Shown here: one piece after another, positions 1-13,244 of the stretch
Numbering within the stretch: position 1 is the stretch's first letter
How the letters are laid out: each line of letters starts with the position of its first letter
Translations under genes and position numbers: made by a program
The notes under the pieces: model-generated
What the model was told of the DNA's origin: nothing
What the model saw: the letters and a program-made list of their open reading frames with translations, nothing else
Database searches by the model: none
From: Allodiplogaster sudhausi
Taxonomy: Eukaryota; Nematoda; Chromadorea; Rhabditida; Diplogasteridae
Reading direction: 5' to 3'
DNA length: 64,000 nt
Assembly (NCBI GenBank): GCA_945643635.1
Contig: CALZFC010000066.1
Span: 1,427,501 to 1,491,500 of the forward strand

Positions 1-49
1 CAAGGTGTTGGGGGAAGGACAATGATTACAGAATGACATGTGGAGGAGT

Positions 50-102
<53 letters not shown>

Positions 103-396
103 AGAGAGAGAGTGAGAGAGAGAAGGCACCAGTGGAGAGGCAGCGATAGAGACAATGCAGCAGACTCGATTCCAGACATCGCAGATGCTGGACGAAAAAA
201 GACCTTTCTGATATTTCCGCCCCTCAGAATCTCTCGGGCAACGTGAAAGCGTGAGAACCGTGTGTAGGCACGCGGGACTTGTACTTCTGCACGAGTCACA
301 CCTCCGATGAGTGAGAGAGAGAGAGAGAGAGTGAGAGAGAGAATGAGTGAGAGAGAAGAGAGAGAGAGAGAGTGAGAGAGAGAAGAGAGAGAGAGA

Positions 397-427
<31 letters not shown>

Positions 428-954
428 GAGAGAGAAAAGATGGTAAAGATGGTATATATTTAGGTGCGGGGATGTTGTGATTGATAAATCTAACAATATC
501 AACGAGAAGAGCTAGAGATTGAAGATGAAAACGCAGAGAGAGAGAGAAAGGAAGAGAGAGAGAGAAAAAGGAAGAAAGAGAGGGGGAGAGAAAGAATAGC
601 AATGGCACCTTGCCTTACTTGAGAGGGAGATTGGATTGAGATGAGCAGAGAATGGGTGGCGTAACGCCTTGATGGATGCTCCCTTGCAGTGAAGAATGTC
701 CCCGGCCAGGCAACCATGGATGCCCTCTTCTGCCTTCTTCCACTTCCTAAGCATCACTCTTATTCACTTCCTCCTCCAATAACATGTCGCCCTTTCATAT
801 GTTCATCTAAATTTCTTTAACGAACAGAAGTTAGAAATTTTATCAACTCACTCCTGAAGAAACCCGTTCTAAACATTAATTAAAGTCAACAAGATAAAAC
901 CGTAAAATAGTACAAATGGAGCGCAAAGGAGAAGGAATGCTAATAAAAAAAATT
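1..954. repeat. GA-rich microsatellite spacer
   Basis: The first kilobase is dominated by long GA tracts (about 55-120, 307-435 and 535-595) that generate meaningless Leu/Ser-rich open frames. One short stretch on the minus strand (about 615-750) reads as possible non-repetitive coding sequence (AEEGIHGCLAGDILHC) ending near a GTAAGG donor-like site. I do not recognise it and cannot connect it to another exon. No other gene is supported here. Confidence 0.6.
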
Positions 955-3900
955 TCAATTAAATATTGCAGTGTACTCAGTACAGATAATAAAGCGAAGA
1001 TCTAAAACTTGACTGAGTGCCTCATTTTCAAATCTAGTGGATTTCTCGAGAATGGAAATTACTCGATACAAGGAGAGAGAGATCGGCCGTCGCAGAACGT
1101 TTTCCTCTCTCTCTGCATTGACCTCTTCTTCAACTGCACTTCTTGTCGAACTTCTTCGATCACCTCATCCACAACCAACTTCGCCGCCTGCATTATGCAA
1201 TTATATGTGATGAAAAAAGTAATTTAAAAGAAAGGAAAAAAGATAAGAAAACGCTGACATCATCAACGGGAGTGTCCTCGCTCTGAGCTTCTTCGTCTTC
1301 AGCTGGTGGATTGTAGATGTGGGAGTGACGCAGTTTCTCATGGCGTTGCAAGTGAAACTGAACAACAGGATCATACCGTGATTAAATTTCGGTGTGAAAA
1401 GAGTAATGGTAGAAACCCTCTTGGCGAATAGTTGCCCGCAGATGTCACAGTGAAACTTTTTCGCTCCGCTGTGAGTCCTTTCGTGCATTCTACAAATGAA
1501 ATACGTGGTAAATACGTTCAAAATCCTTACCCAAATTGTTCGCATATAATAGACAGAATAAAGGAGTTACCAACTGCAAGATCTAAAAGAGAATGCAAAA
1601 TAGTGATACGAACCGACACGCAGAGGAAGAGTGAAATTTTTTACCGCAATCCCAATTGCAGGTAAATGGCTGCTCGCCTCAAATAGATACATATTCAAAT
1701 ACAGAACACGAGTTTTCATTTGTGAAAAGTGCATCAATGGTAGAAGTTGTTCTGTAAATGCGCCTAACAATAAAAATAGCTATAATAATGAGATAATGAG
1801 ATAGACAGATAGACCAGTATGCAATCGTCTGTGGACGTTGAGAGCACTTTTCTGAGTGAAGGATTGGTGGCAGAGTTCGCAGGAGAAACGACGGATCCCC
1901 TCGTGCATGAGGAGATGCTCCCGAATTCGACACGGATGCTCAAAACACTTCCTTGTCCAATCTATCTGTTCAACTACAACCATAGAAACTGAGAAAAGTG
2001 ATGAGGGGGTTCCGGGAAATGAAATGCAGACATGGGAGAATAGCATATTTTTCATCAGAAAAATCCTATCAGTACATTACCTTGATAATCTTGCCACAAA
2101 TCTCGCATTCAAATGTCGTTGATGGCCTAGAGTTTCTTTTTGGGAGACCAGACGCGACCTGAAGATGAAAATAATAAAAAATTAACACTTACGAACGAAT
2201 AAAAGTACCTTGTCTACAATGTACTCAACGTGTTTGTTCTTCATCAATCGGAGCTGGACTTTGTTTGGGCCCATTGATTTCGACTAAAACAAAAAAAAAT
2301 CACAAGATATGTGAATAATAACAGGCAAATACTAAACGCACGTCCAAAATATCTGATGTAGTCCAGAAGAGAACAGAGTAAGGAAGCCCCAGTGATTTAT
2401 AAATGACGAGGGAAAATAAAAGTACCTCGATGACAGGTCCAGAGATGAAGAGAGGGTTTCCGTCTTGATCCACATATTGAATGTCCTCATCACCATCCAC
2501 ATATTCTATCTCATCTTCTGCTTCGTAAACCTCGTAGGCGGCTTAAAAAAGGATTTCGTGACTGTGGAAGAAAAATTTACAGCAAGAAAAGATCAGAGTA
2601 AGGAAACCCCCAACATGGGGTGAATCTCGATAACAGGCCCAGAGATGAAGATGAGGTTTCAGTCTCATCACACACTTTATCTCACTATCTGCTTTGCACA
2701 CCTTGTAAATGGATGGTGAAGAGAACATAACAATATGTGGATCAACATGGAACCCTCTCTTCAATGGCAACCATTCGTATTTATTGCCAAAATAAATATG
2801 TCTCATCAAAGAGAAAATGAAGTGCTATAATAAAAAAAAGGAACCAGATTCTTCCGCGCCCGATTCGAACCGCTCGATCATGTCGTCACGAACCACTTCT
2901 TCACCGTCTCCAGCAGATGGCATCTCATTCTGTTAAACGTTCAAATAGTTAAATCACAACATTAAAGCGTAAGAACAGACCTCATGTAGGCGAGACTTTT
3001 CGATGGCATTTCGCATGCTTCGCCCTACTGGGCCTTCCTCTTCCTCTCGAATTTGCATTGAAGTGCCCTGTGAATCTTCGTCCTCCACCTCAAAATTCTC
3101 TAATTTTATTCTTCTTCACATCTCAACAACTTTGATAACCTCAGCATAGTACATGATTCCAGGACCAGGGCTTATCCTGTCGTCATGTTCCTGAATGGGC
3201 CGAAATGTAAGAAGGCATAATACAATAATGATACACTAACGATTCCAGACTAACACGTTTCAAGGCAGGTGCAGAATCCCATTGCTCATTGTTCTAAAGA
3301 GAAGATTATTTGTTTAAAAGCTTTCTTTGCATTTCGTTAAAATAGATAGCTAAGTGGGATTGATAAAAAAAAGAGGTATTACTCGGTGATCTCGAATGTC
3401 GTGATGTTGATCAGCCATAACATGATGGACGTCTGATTGGAGCTCTGGTGCCATCTCCAAGTGATCAAGTGCCATCTCAGCTGAGTCTTCATAGATGGCC
3501 GACTCCTTTAATACACCACTCACCAATGTCCATTTATGAATATAGAATAAAGCTACCTCATTAGTAGGATCATCATCCACATCGTACAAAGGAACCACAA
3601 TAGATTGCACGAGAATTTCAAAAAGGCGGCTTTCATCGTCGATCTTTCGCTTGAATTCGACAACCTGGCAGTAAATATTAGAACGGTAAGGAAAGGTCAC
3701 AAGAAAGCGCCAGTAAACAAAAGGAATAACCCTGTCGTGGTGCGTTTCAGCATAGTGAGCATTCAGAGAGTCCGGGTTCAGAGCGGGATAATTGCAGAGA
3801 GCACAGTTGAAGGGAAAGTTACCGAGATGCCGATTCCAGATATGTGATACGAGAGGCTCCAGAGAATCTAATGTAAAGGAAAGAAATCTTGTGCTCACCA

Positions 3901-3972
3901 AAATGAACTACATCTAAACTAACCATGTTCAAGGGTGCATTCTGCGCAGCGAAAAATGACGGGGTAATCCAT
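955..3972 (-). CDS. C2H2 zinc-finger protein, multi-exon
   Basis: Multi-exon minus-strand gene encoding a probable DNA-binding nuclear protein. The N-terminal part (about 3972-3720) has two degenerate C2H2-like pairs (FRCAECTLEH, FNCALCNYPAL then HYAETH). A long acidic middle follows (for example DGDEDIQYVDQDGNPLF near 2470). The C-terminal half has about four more fingers: FECEICGK, FSCELCHQSF followed by HRRLHTGEQPF, the atypical FTCNWDCGKKF, and FHCDICGQLFAKR followed by HLQRHEKLRHSH. Two classical HTGE/HSGA-type linkers are present. The first ATG after a plausible acceptor (3972) was used as start; an upstream exon is possible. A lysine- and glutamate-rich tail follows the last finger. 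Family is firm, orthology is not: the finger spacing recalls many metazoan factors and no single one stands out. Confidence 0.75.
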
Positions 3973-4248
3973 GAACTTTTCGTACTGAAATTACGCACTT
4001 GAAACTCTTGTATACTACAAAAAATACACCTTATCTAAACTAAACGAATTAAAGACGAGAAATCCCGTCGCATATTATATCTAGTGCGGTGTTTACCGTA
4101 GTATTGCCATGAAATAGTGCAAGTGAAACGTGTGCAGTGTCTTTCATGTCCGATTTAACCGTCTTGCACGGGTTCCTACTACATTTAAGGGTCGCTTTGA
4201 GGATCCAACTCTTCACTTCATCGAACTTTCTGTTTCCAGTGCCAATTA

Positions 4249-6651
4249 ATGACTGGTGGGCGTTCGACTTATATTGGAGACAAGAAAGAAGCAGACGCTG
4301 GGATGCTGGGCAGGTCAACTCGGAACAACGCGAATTCCATTTCTTCTGGAGAAGGCTGCCAGTTAACTGAAGTTCATTCTCTCATTTCCGAGCCGTGGTA
4401 TTGGCCCGGAGCGAGTAAGAATGATTTGGCCAAGGTTATCATTTGGATTCGATTCTGTGTTTCGTTATGTTATCATGAATAAGAGGTAAATTTATTTTAA
4501 AAAAAAACTTGCGCAGGCACTTGAAAAAAAGCAGGACGGTACGTTTGTAGTACGCGATGCGTCAACTCCGGGTGACTTCACACTGACTGTTAGGTATGTC
4601 ATGAACTGATGAACATTCTTCGTGATTCCAAAGTTGCGACGAATTTTCAGAGCTGGTGGTGAGACGAAACTGGTAAAGATTCACGTCTCAGGGGGGATGT
4701 GCGGTTTCAATCTACACTCTCTCGAATTTAATTCTATCCAGCAGTTGATTGAAACTCACAAGACTGTTTCGCTCAAGGTTTGCCTTCTGAGCTCATCACG
4801 AGTATTGGCTCGGTCTCTTTTGCAGAGTTATAATGCCCATCTTGACACGAAGCTATTGTTCCCACTGAGAGATAGTCGAAGGTCAGTAGGTCAACAATCT
4901 TCAGAATCCGATGCTTTCTTTTATCATAGATCATTCATTGCATTTCCTTGAAGGAGACATTCGGGTGACGAGGAGTTCGAGCAGTACTTGGCTATCGAGC
5001 GACTGCGGACATGCAGTACTGCGTTTCATCGAGCTGCCAAGTATATCTTCATTATTCCTTTAAAAACAATCTTTCTGCGAACTACTGAGAATGTTTCAGG
5101 ATTGTTGACATTCACTACGGGGAGCAAATTCGGGCAGAAAATTTACATCGAGCACAAGTTGCAGCGGTTAGTGGACTTTTTCACGATTTATGTTTGTGTT
5201 CTAATGCGTGAGCAAAGCCATTTTTATCCCTGGGTATGTGATACAGTTCACCTTATGTAGTATTGCCTGATGGGGCCTTCTTTATTACCTTTCTACTTAC
5301 TGAATTAGCTCGCGGACGTGAACAAGAAGATGGAGCTGCTCAAAGAAGTGGCGTCAACCCAGAAGGAGCTTCTGAGCGAGCCGCCTTCTGCCTCTTCTAA
5401 TTCCGCTCCGTTAGACGCAGACAAACGGCTCGCTGCTTTTGACGGCAATTCCAAGGTTTTCCTGAGCATATCTATCTTAGAAATAACATGGAGCTATTTA
5501 TAGGTAATCGATGAGTTTGTAATGGGAATGCGAGACGAGGCGTCGACAATCGAAGGTCACATCAGCAGAATCAAAGAATTTATGACTCAGCAGGCTGTGG
5601 ATCTTAAGCATGAATCGGTCTGTTTTGCTCCAGCGAACATCCCAGAATTGATAAGAAAATGGTTGTTTGTTGAGGATCGCTTGACGAATCTCTCGGTTGA
5701 ACTGGACCAGCTGATTGGTGAACTGGGCGTCTTCTTCCAAAGTGGCAAGGATGAAAAGGAAGGAAGTGACATGTTGTGCGATTCGCGGATTCAGCAACTG
5801 AGTGAACATTTCGCAATGAGACAGGCACACGAGACCATTGCTCTCGCTCGGCTCCTCAATGAGATGCCTTTGAAGTGGGATCCAGCCAAGTCAGTCATTC
5901 ATCTTCTTATTCACGCAGTTAGCCATGTCTGGCATTAGATTCCTTGTGAATGATCCGAGCAAGGAAGCGGCTGCTGCTCTCATCGAATCGGCCAGAGTCC
6001 GCCTCGCTCAAGACTTCGAGAAGGTGTACTTTTATTTCGTCTCGTTTTCCCATTTGGCCGCTTTTATATATGAAGTAGATTGAGAATGGGAAGCGAAGAG
6101 GGGGCGCGGCGACTGCGTGTTCTATGGCTGCCCGCCGGCCTAGTTCGCAATCTTTCGATGGCATATTTCTTATTCGGCCAAGCGCGACTCAGAAAGGAAA
6201 ACTTGTTCGTCTCGTTTCATTCGACATTGTTTGGATCTTTAAAATATATGAATCAGTTTCAATATTTCCTGATTAGATATTTAGCTTTTTATTTGTTTCA
6301 ATATTTCCACCATTATTTTAGTCGAATTTTGAAATGATGCACATTTAGGTGCTGTCAGTTCTTGTGGGAGGCCGAATTTCTCACTGTTTAATTGAAGAGG
6401 CGGAGCAAGGGTGGGGCTTTGAGAATAGCGGTCTCTACTTCGTTTCCATCGGCGACTTCGTTAGGTTAGCCGAGTGCTAAACTGTATCGTACTGTTTATT
6501 CTTAAAAGATCTACAGATTTTCTAAAAATTAATCCTAATGTACATATGTTTTACTTAAATAATTGCTTGTTTAAGATACTACTCACACGTTTCCCTAGAG
6601 GAGCACAACAAGGCAATTCGCACTACTTTGATGGAACCTGCCGTTTGTTGA
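4249..6651 (+). CDS. PIK3R: PI3-kinase p85-type regulatory subunit (SH2-iSH2-SH2)
   Basis: Adaptor that binds and restrains the class IA PI3-kinase catalytic subunit and recruits it to phosphotyrosines. The N-terminal SH2 domain starts at EPWYWPGASK and has the phosphotyrosine-binding strand GTFVVRDAS, then GGETKLVKIH and YNAHLDTKLLFPL, which follow vertebrate p85 nSH2 closely. A long charged helical region (about 4960-6040, for example NKKMELLKEVASTQKE) corresponds to the inter-SH2 coiled coil that clamps p110. The C-terminal SH2 begins around 6130 with DGIFLIRPSATQKGK and ends HTSLEEHNKAIRTTLMEP, stop at 6649-6651. No SH3 or BH/RhoGAP domain lies before the first SH2, so the architecture matches short p55/p50-type or nematode AAP-1-type subunits. 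An acceptor-like TTTCCAG sits just upstream of the chosen ATG, so a 5' exon may exist. Confidence 0.9.
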
Positions 6652-7222
6652 TAGAGTTGTAATCCTTGTTATTAGGCACTTTGTGACCGATTATGGTCGT
6701 TATACTTATTCCCATATCCGGTATTCCGTTCGTATTTTTCCTTACTAGCAGGGTTGCAGGTTTCAAAAACCATTGCTGCACAATTAGTAACATTTGGCTA
6801 GATCGGTTGCATATTTTTTATGCGTTTTTTTAAAATATAATTTCTCTGTAAAGTATCCTTTCGCTTGTAGTCATAATACGGTTTCTATCATGAGGTTGTA
6901 CCTATTTTTGAATAATCACTTCTTATAAGCTCTGGTATCGCACATATGTACTTTTGAGACATTTGTTGTAGGCATGTGTTATTTGTGTGATGGTGTTGTT
7001 ATCAGGCATTTCGGAACTGTTTAACTATTGTTGCCGATCTCTTGCTTTAAACCTTTCTTTACCGAGCATACAATACAATAGGGTAATAAAGTTTTGAATT
7101 AAATCAAACTAGTTGAGTAGTTTCTGCTCAGTGGTTAAATTCCGCGCAATTTTACTTTCTTTCAATCGCGAGGCTTGCCCGAGCATGGACAGGCTTGAAG
7201 ACTGTTTTGAGAATCTTCTGTT
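6652..7222. other. Intergenic spacer after the p85 gene
   Basis: AT-rich stretch with no convincing coding exon. It contains an AATAAA motif at about 7084 that could be a polyadenylation signal for the upstream plus-strand gene. Confidence 0.5.
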
Positions 7223-7487
7223 ATGGTAACGAAGGCGATGTCGTCATTGTGGCAGAGAGTTCGTCGTGCTGTTTCATCCTCTCACAAGAGACTGGAGGAA
7301 GAGAACGAAGAAGACGCAGATGGAAATGCGAGTCATTCCGATGTCAGTCCTTCTCTGTTTGACTTTTAAAGGGCTGCTTTGTGCTATTTGGCAAACGTGG
7401 AAGAGATGGAAGTCAGGATGCAACGAGGAGGTGTGGCTAGGCGAGCAGAGGAATTCGGGAGTGAGCGTGCTGGAGTGGGAAGTCCTA
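7223..7487 (+). CDS. Uncertain short coding segment upstream of TMEM106
   Basis: An ATG at 7223 opens a polar frame beginning MVTKAMSSLWQRVRRAV and rich in Glu and Asp. After a probable 29-nt intron (GTCAGT to AAAG) a second stretch (about 7371-7487) has a good-looking frame containing LANVEEMEVRMQRGG and ending SPRLN-stop. The phases of the two pieces do not join cleanly, so either the donor is misassigned or one piece is not coding. It could be a small independent gene or 5' sequence of the TMEM106 gene. I do not recognise the product. Confidence 0.3.
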
Positions 7488-7590
7488 GGCTCAATTGATC
7501 GTCGCTGTTTTTATCGCACGCCTTTCATCCTGTTGTCTGCTTGTCTTTTGTGCTTCCTCGCCATGTAACTTCTGTCATTTCCATCAAAAA

Positions 7591-9265
7591 ATGGTAGCGT
7601 TGACTGGGGGGCTGAAAAGTGAGGAGCCTCCAGAAGGCAACAGAGGCGGTCTGCCTTGTCTTTCAAAGGTGCTGCAATTATCGATTTTTTTTATTATTAA
7701 TCATTTCTTGGTGAAAGTGTTTTTAACTTTGGTGCTCAGGAGCCGAATGGAGGCCCGTCCCGATCAGTCAGCACTGACTACACCGAGTTGATGGGGGGCA
7801 GTGTGCCGTGTCCTTCTTGCAAGGGCACTGGCCGGATTCCCAAAGGTTTCAGGCTTTCTTTCTTACTGGTGTCACCGATTCAGATACATCTTCAGTTGCT
7901 AGATTGTTCCTTTCAAATACATCTTTAGATTTTTACATTTTCTTTATACAAAAAATAAAATGATGGGTGTATGCTAGCGAGAAAGAAGAAAGTTGTTTAG
8001 AAATGGAGGAGACTCTGGTTGCGTTGATTCCGATCAATGACGAGAGACTCAAGCCGAAGCACACCTGGAGATGGGTCGTTGCTGTTGTCTTCGCCTGCGT
8101 TTTCATTGCCGGAGGTTCAATCTCCACTCGTTTGGACCGCTTTCTAATTTTTTGTTAATAATTGAATGTTGATCAGTCGTGAAAACACACGATATGTCAG
8201 TTAACCTTGCATTTAACTCTTTTTGGTTTGTTGTTGGAGGAATGCTTTTCTGTGTCTATGACAGTTCAGTAGAATGAGATCTCTGACCGTCTATTAACAT
8301 TCAGGCGGAGTAGAAATATTGTTCAATCATATTCTTAATATTAGTTGAGTAATGGTGCAAGAAGGTCATTGATTCATTCAGCCATCGTGTTCATGCTCAT
8401 GCCTCGAGCAGTTGAGTTGCACTCTCTCAGACCGTCCATTGATCGAGTCTTCATTATTGAGCAGTCCGATCCTAGCAAGATTCAATTCCACTTTATTGTC
8501 AGTTCGGTCTTTCTTTCTTTTAACAGACTTCCTCACTGCAATTCCAACGAACAAATGTGCTGACGCAATCACTTCTTTTTATAAAGTCTTTCAATTTTTA
8601 CCAAGATGAGATAAAATGAGATAGTTGACTCTTCATATTTGTAGTTTTTGCAGAATAGCGTCAATATTTCAAATGCTAACTACTACGCAGTAGAAGTGAC
8701 GAATACGACGGCCACCGTTATTAGCAAGTTCCAACCGTGGAGCAAAGATGTTAGTTTACTTTTCTTAAAAAATAGTTTTGAAATACAAATTCTGACTATT
8801 TTCACTAACTTGACTTTTTTCCAATGTCATTTGTAAAAGCTTTTATCTGCAGGTGATCGGATCCGGAATGAATACAAGCGAGATGAGCATCTCTCCACTC
8901 TCCGGCCCCTTCCAACGCTTCTTCAGTTCCATTGCCTTCAACAACTCTGTCACTCTTACGGGATACACAGCGTCAGCCACTTTCATCTCTTTCCATTCAT
9001 TTGCATTCTTCTACATCGGAGTGTTTCAGTCAATACTGCCAGGCACCTTTCTCCAAGTTGACTTCCCTCTATGTCAATATGGAGTTTGATGTGGTGGTCA
9101 CGCTCACCTACTTCAATCACAAAGAACAGGTCATTGTAGATGTTACATTGGTATTATTGTTTATCATTTGCGATTATGAGAAATGTTGTCTTCCTTCAGA
9201 TTTCTGCAATTGTGGTGCAGCAAGTTTGCTGCGTCCCAAGTGGAAACTGCACTCTGAATGGCTGA
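7591..9265 (+). CDS. TMEM106: TMEM106 family lysosomal membrane protein
   Basis: Type II single-pass membrane protein of late endosomes and lysosomes. The cytosolic N-terminus carries the zinc-binding-like motif VPCPSCKGTGRIPK, equivalent to TCPTCQGTGRIPR in human TMEM106B. It is followed by LVALIPINDERLKPKHTWRW and the single transmembrane helix VVAVVFACVFIAGG. The lumenal domain keeps the family hallmark NSVNISNANYYAVEVTN (an N-glycosylation-rich LEA-2-like beta sandwich), then MEFDVVVTLTYFNHKEQ and the final cysteine pair VCCVPSGNCTLNG, stop at 9263-9265. At least six exons with short introns. The ATG at 7591 was chosen because it is in frame with the conserved region and gives a normal-length N-terminus. 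Confidence 0.9.
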
Positions 9266-9580
9266 ACTTCTCTTTCTCTTACCTTCAGTCGAGCCCTTTT
9301 TCTAATTTGAGATTATGTACAGTCAAGATTGAGTTCAAGTGAAAACTACCTGTGATTGTCGAAAGTTACTTTAAGTCTTCCATTTGTATGAAACCGGTTG
9401 TGATGCTTAATGTTTCCATACTTCTCTGGTGTCGCCATTCTGTGCTGTCAATATAGAAGAGTTGTGATAGATCGCGTAGTTGTAACCACGTATGCTGTAC
9501 ATTATGAATGTTTCGAACATTTTATCTTGAAATATGCATGAATCTGTTTGATTTATGGTTTACATCCGGTATATTAAAAG
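9266..9580. other. Intergenic spacer between TMEM106 and the next plus-strand gene
   Basis: About 315 bp of AT-rich sequence. I see no open frame or RNA gene; it presumably holds the TMEM106 3' end and the downstream promoter. Confidence 0.5.
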
Positions 9581-12500
9581 ATGTCGGCAAGTGAGCTGCA
9601 CTGCTATTCATAAAGAATTGCCATTATTTACCTGCGTCACTAACCATTAGTAATTGTTCATCTGACAAAGACGGATATTTGAGGCCCATTTGGGGGGGCT
9701 TAACTAGCGGCAGTGGAGATTGCTTGCTTCTTGCATGTCTGGAGGGTATGCCGCTGGCAGTGGCCTATTCTGGTGTTCTCAGTCACATCTGCTGCACTGA
9801 ATGGACAGATCAGCTCAGGCTGAGACTACCGGAGGACTTGGATGTATTGAAGCCAGTTAGAATTGCTCGTTTCATGGTCAGCGATGACAAGGATGGGATG
9901 GAAGCACCAGCTGAGAAGTTAGGAAATCGTTTACAAAAATTTGTTGGCTAGTACCATAACGGCGAAAAAATACTGGAGTTTGAACTGCAGACCCGATGGG
10001 AGACTTGTTGAATTTCTGGGCATCCCAAGTGGTGGGGACAGCGAAGTTGTGATTGGGGAAGCAACGCTCAACTGGACGGACTCTGAACCATTCGAAGTGG
10101 CCTTCGATGAAGTCTTCATCACTGACAAGGCATCTTTCTCTTTCGTTGAATATTCTTCATTCTAACCACTTTCATTATGATTTGTCTGTGCAGATCACAG
10201 TAAAGGGTTGCTATGAGAAGCTGTGTCTCCAAATCGACATTGAAACAGACAAGGACGAGAAGCTCGGAATCTTCTACTTGGAGGAGGAAGCAAAAGATGT
10301 CAACCGATATTTCTCTCACTTTTATTTACTATTGACAGTCACTCTTCCTCATCATTTATATTTATCCATCTTATTTTAGGAAGTGGAACTGGTTGAAGAA
10401 GACGAAGAAGTGAACGACGATGAGGATGGAGCTCCTGACAGCATTGAAATTATTGAGATCGACGATGACACGGAACCGGAAGCACCAGGTTTGTGTTCAT
10501 TTCCTATTTATTGTTTCTTCAAGATGAATTTAGACACTGGCGCGGCTGCGACATCTCAGCAAAATAAGGAGGAATGGAAAAAGAAGGTCAGAAGTTGAGC
10601 TTGCTTATAATATTGGGATGAAATATTCAGCGCTAGTCGATATGAAAAATCGTGACAAGACAGTTCTTATTTAAGAGAGCAGAAGAAAGGGAGAAGCAAA
10701 GGCAACTGGATGAAGTGGAAGCACTGGCGATCGAGGGGAAACATTTCTCTGTTGACGACTATGAGCCGAGGAGATTAAAGGTTACTTTCTAGAGATTATT
10801 TATTAGTTCTAGTGTTAGTGGACTTCTATGATTTTAAATTTTCCGATTTGTTCAAGTTGAATGATCGAAAGGAATGAATGAATTGCCAGTGTCGTCGTCC
10901 TCCGTGGAGAGAGAGCGCAGTGACTTGCGAAGGGAAAGCCTGGGAGCTCTTCTGCGATGCGGTCGCTTCCTTCGATCGACAACCCCTCGAGGAACTTGTG
11001 TTAGCTACTCATTCTAAAAATACTCTGTTATTTGGTAATTAATGTTCGCTTTCAATTTTTCTTTCTTTTTCACCTGCTTGTTAATTATTTGGGATAGTTT
11101 ATAAATTTTATACGGCATGAAAACGAGAAGGGTACTCATTTAATAAAAATGTGATGTAGATTGACAGAATCTCTGTTTAGCGATGACTGGGTGGTGACCG
11201 TGGAGAGTCTCTTGCCTGAACTGCGTGCCTGTCTTCGCGAGGCTGCTAAGAGTAGTGATCTCTTACAATTAGTCTCTTTCTCTTAACTTACCATGCTGTC
11301 TATTGCTAGAAGCTGTCCCTGACGAGAAGGTGGGCCTGCCAGGGATGCTGGCTGATTGGGCGAGCTTTGCTCTCTCTCTTGATGTCGGTTCCTTTGTATT
11401 GATGGCCTTGCTTCTTACTGAGTATCTCTTCCCAGATAGCCGCATCTCAAGCAGCCCCCGCTCACTTCCTGCGAGTTGGCCTCCGTCTGGTGGAGGAGAT
11501 TGCGAGGCATGCATTCGACCCCAAGTATGCCATTGCTGTCCTGGTTAGCTCCTCGTTCATTCAGATTCTAATATTATGAAGAGCTGTTCAGGAGCACGGC
11601 GTAGCCTGGAACTTAGTCCTCATTGCTGACAGTGGATTCACGCAGCTGCATCAGTCTGCTCTCAATGCACTCCACGCTCTGCAGGTTTTCTTTCTCATTC
11701 ATCTCTCACTCTCTCTCTCTCTATTCTGTATCCTCCATTTCTCTCTTACTCTTCTTTCTCTCTCTTTCTCTCTCTCTCACTCTCACTCTCATCCTCATCC
11801 TCATCTATATTCTCTGCCTCCCACTCTTTCCCTCTCTGTGGTTTCTTCTTTTATTTGCTTCTTAATTTTATTTTAAAAAATATTGACGGTATTATGATTC
11901 CAGAGCTGTCGGGGTGCAATGGCCTCCGCGGCGTTCGCTTTCTTCCGTCCTTACGAAGTTGAGAAGGAGAGGGAGGGAGAAACTGAAGAGGGCACAGAGA
12001 GGACAAGAAGAGAGAGTGAGAATGAGGAGGTAGAGATGAAGACAACTATCTACGAGAGAGTCGCAAGCATTGTGGCCATGGCGGACGAGCACGGCGAGGC
12101 TACTGTAAGCCATCTCTCCCATTCATTATTCCCCCCTCTTTTATAAGAATAGGAGATGTATTTTCAGAGTGTCCTGTCACTCTGCCTTCGTATTCTCTCC
12201 CGGGCAACGGTCAACCGAATTGGCATAGACTTGGTGCAATTCACCAGGGAATACGCTGCGCAACCCGTGCACGATATTAACCTTCAGAATGAGGTTTAAT
12301 TTCCTCATCATCCTAATTATTGCCGAAGTTCTTGAAAATTAGCCTCAATTACTTTCAGTTCGGGTTTATGATCACGACATTCATAGAGAAGTTTAACGAG
12401 TGCCTGGATGTTTCTCTTGAATATGGAAAGGTTGATGAGATGTTGCGAACCTATGCTGTGCTTGCTGAATGGTAAGCAAACGAGCTAGGAAGGAGAGAGA

Positions 12501-13192
12501 GAGAGAGGAATCTTATTCAATCATCTTCCAGCAATTGGACTGCAGTCATGTGCATTGTGCTCTCTCAGCCTCTTTCCTGGACTCTTGAGCGTGCATTTAA
12601 CTTCACTGCAGACGCTATCGATCAGCATGTTCGAGTTCATTTATGAATACCATAACCGATGTTCATCAATCAGCCTTTGAGTGTTGAGTCCTTACCCTGA
12701 TGCTTGCAAATGGGTATAGAAAGAAAAACAAGTTTCCGTCCAAACAAATTGAATAGTTAAGCTGAAAGAAATTTTTTTTTTGGCACGATTGACAAAGAAT
12801 CAGAGTTGTTATTCGCATGAATGCTGTGATTGTCGCAGGAGTGCGTTGGCCTTTTCGCAATCTCGGAGTGCCCGGCCAAGACGCAGAAGTTGCTGCTCCG
12901 GCTGCTGCAACTTGTAGAAGAAGCACCCGAAAGGAGTGAGAGCGAGCGAGAAGAAGGGGAGAAGGACGACACGAACCCTCCTGTCATCTTCCAGTCGGTT
13001 AGCCGAGAATCCTCATTCTTCTGGTTCCTTATCTCTCTATCTTGTTATATTATTTTATTGTCCAATTTTGTATTTTTATTATATTTATTCTATCCTTATT
13101 TTGTATCATTTCATTGAAGCCAACTAAGCGAGGTCGTCACCGAGTTCTCGAGATGCAGGTACAAGTCCCGTCAAGCGAAGTTGCCGTGGTAA

Positions 13193-13244
<52 letters not shown>

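Noticed and set aside
296..757. Leu/Ser-rich membrane-like proteins on the minus strand
   Set aside because: Translations of GA/TC microsatellites; the same artefact recurs at about 13.2, 20.1, 21.0, 22.0, 24.5, 39.6, 61.1, 62.1 and 63.5 kb.
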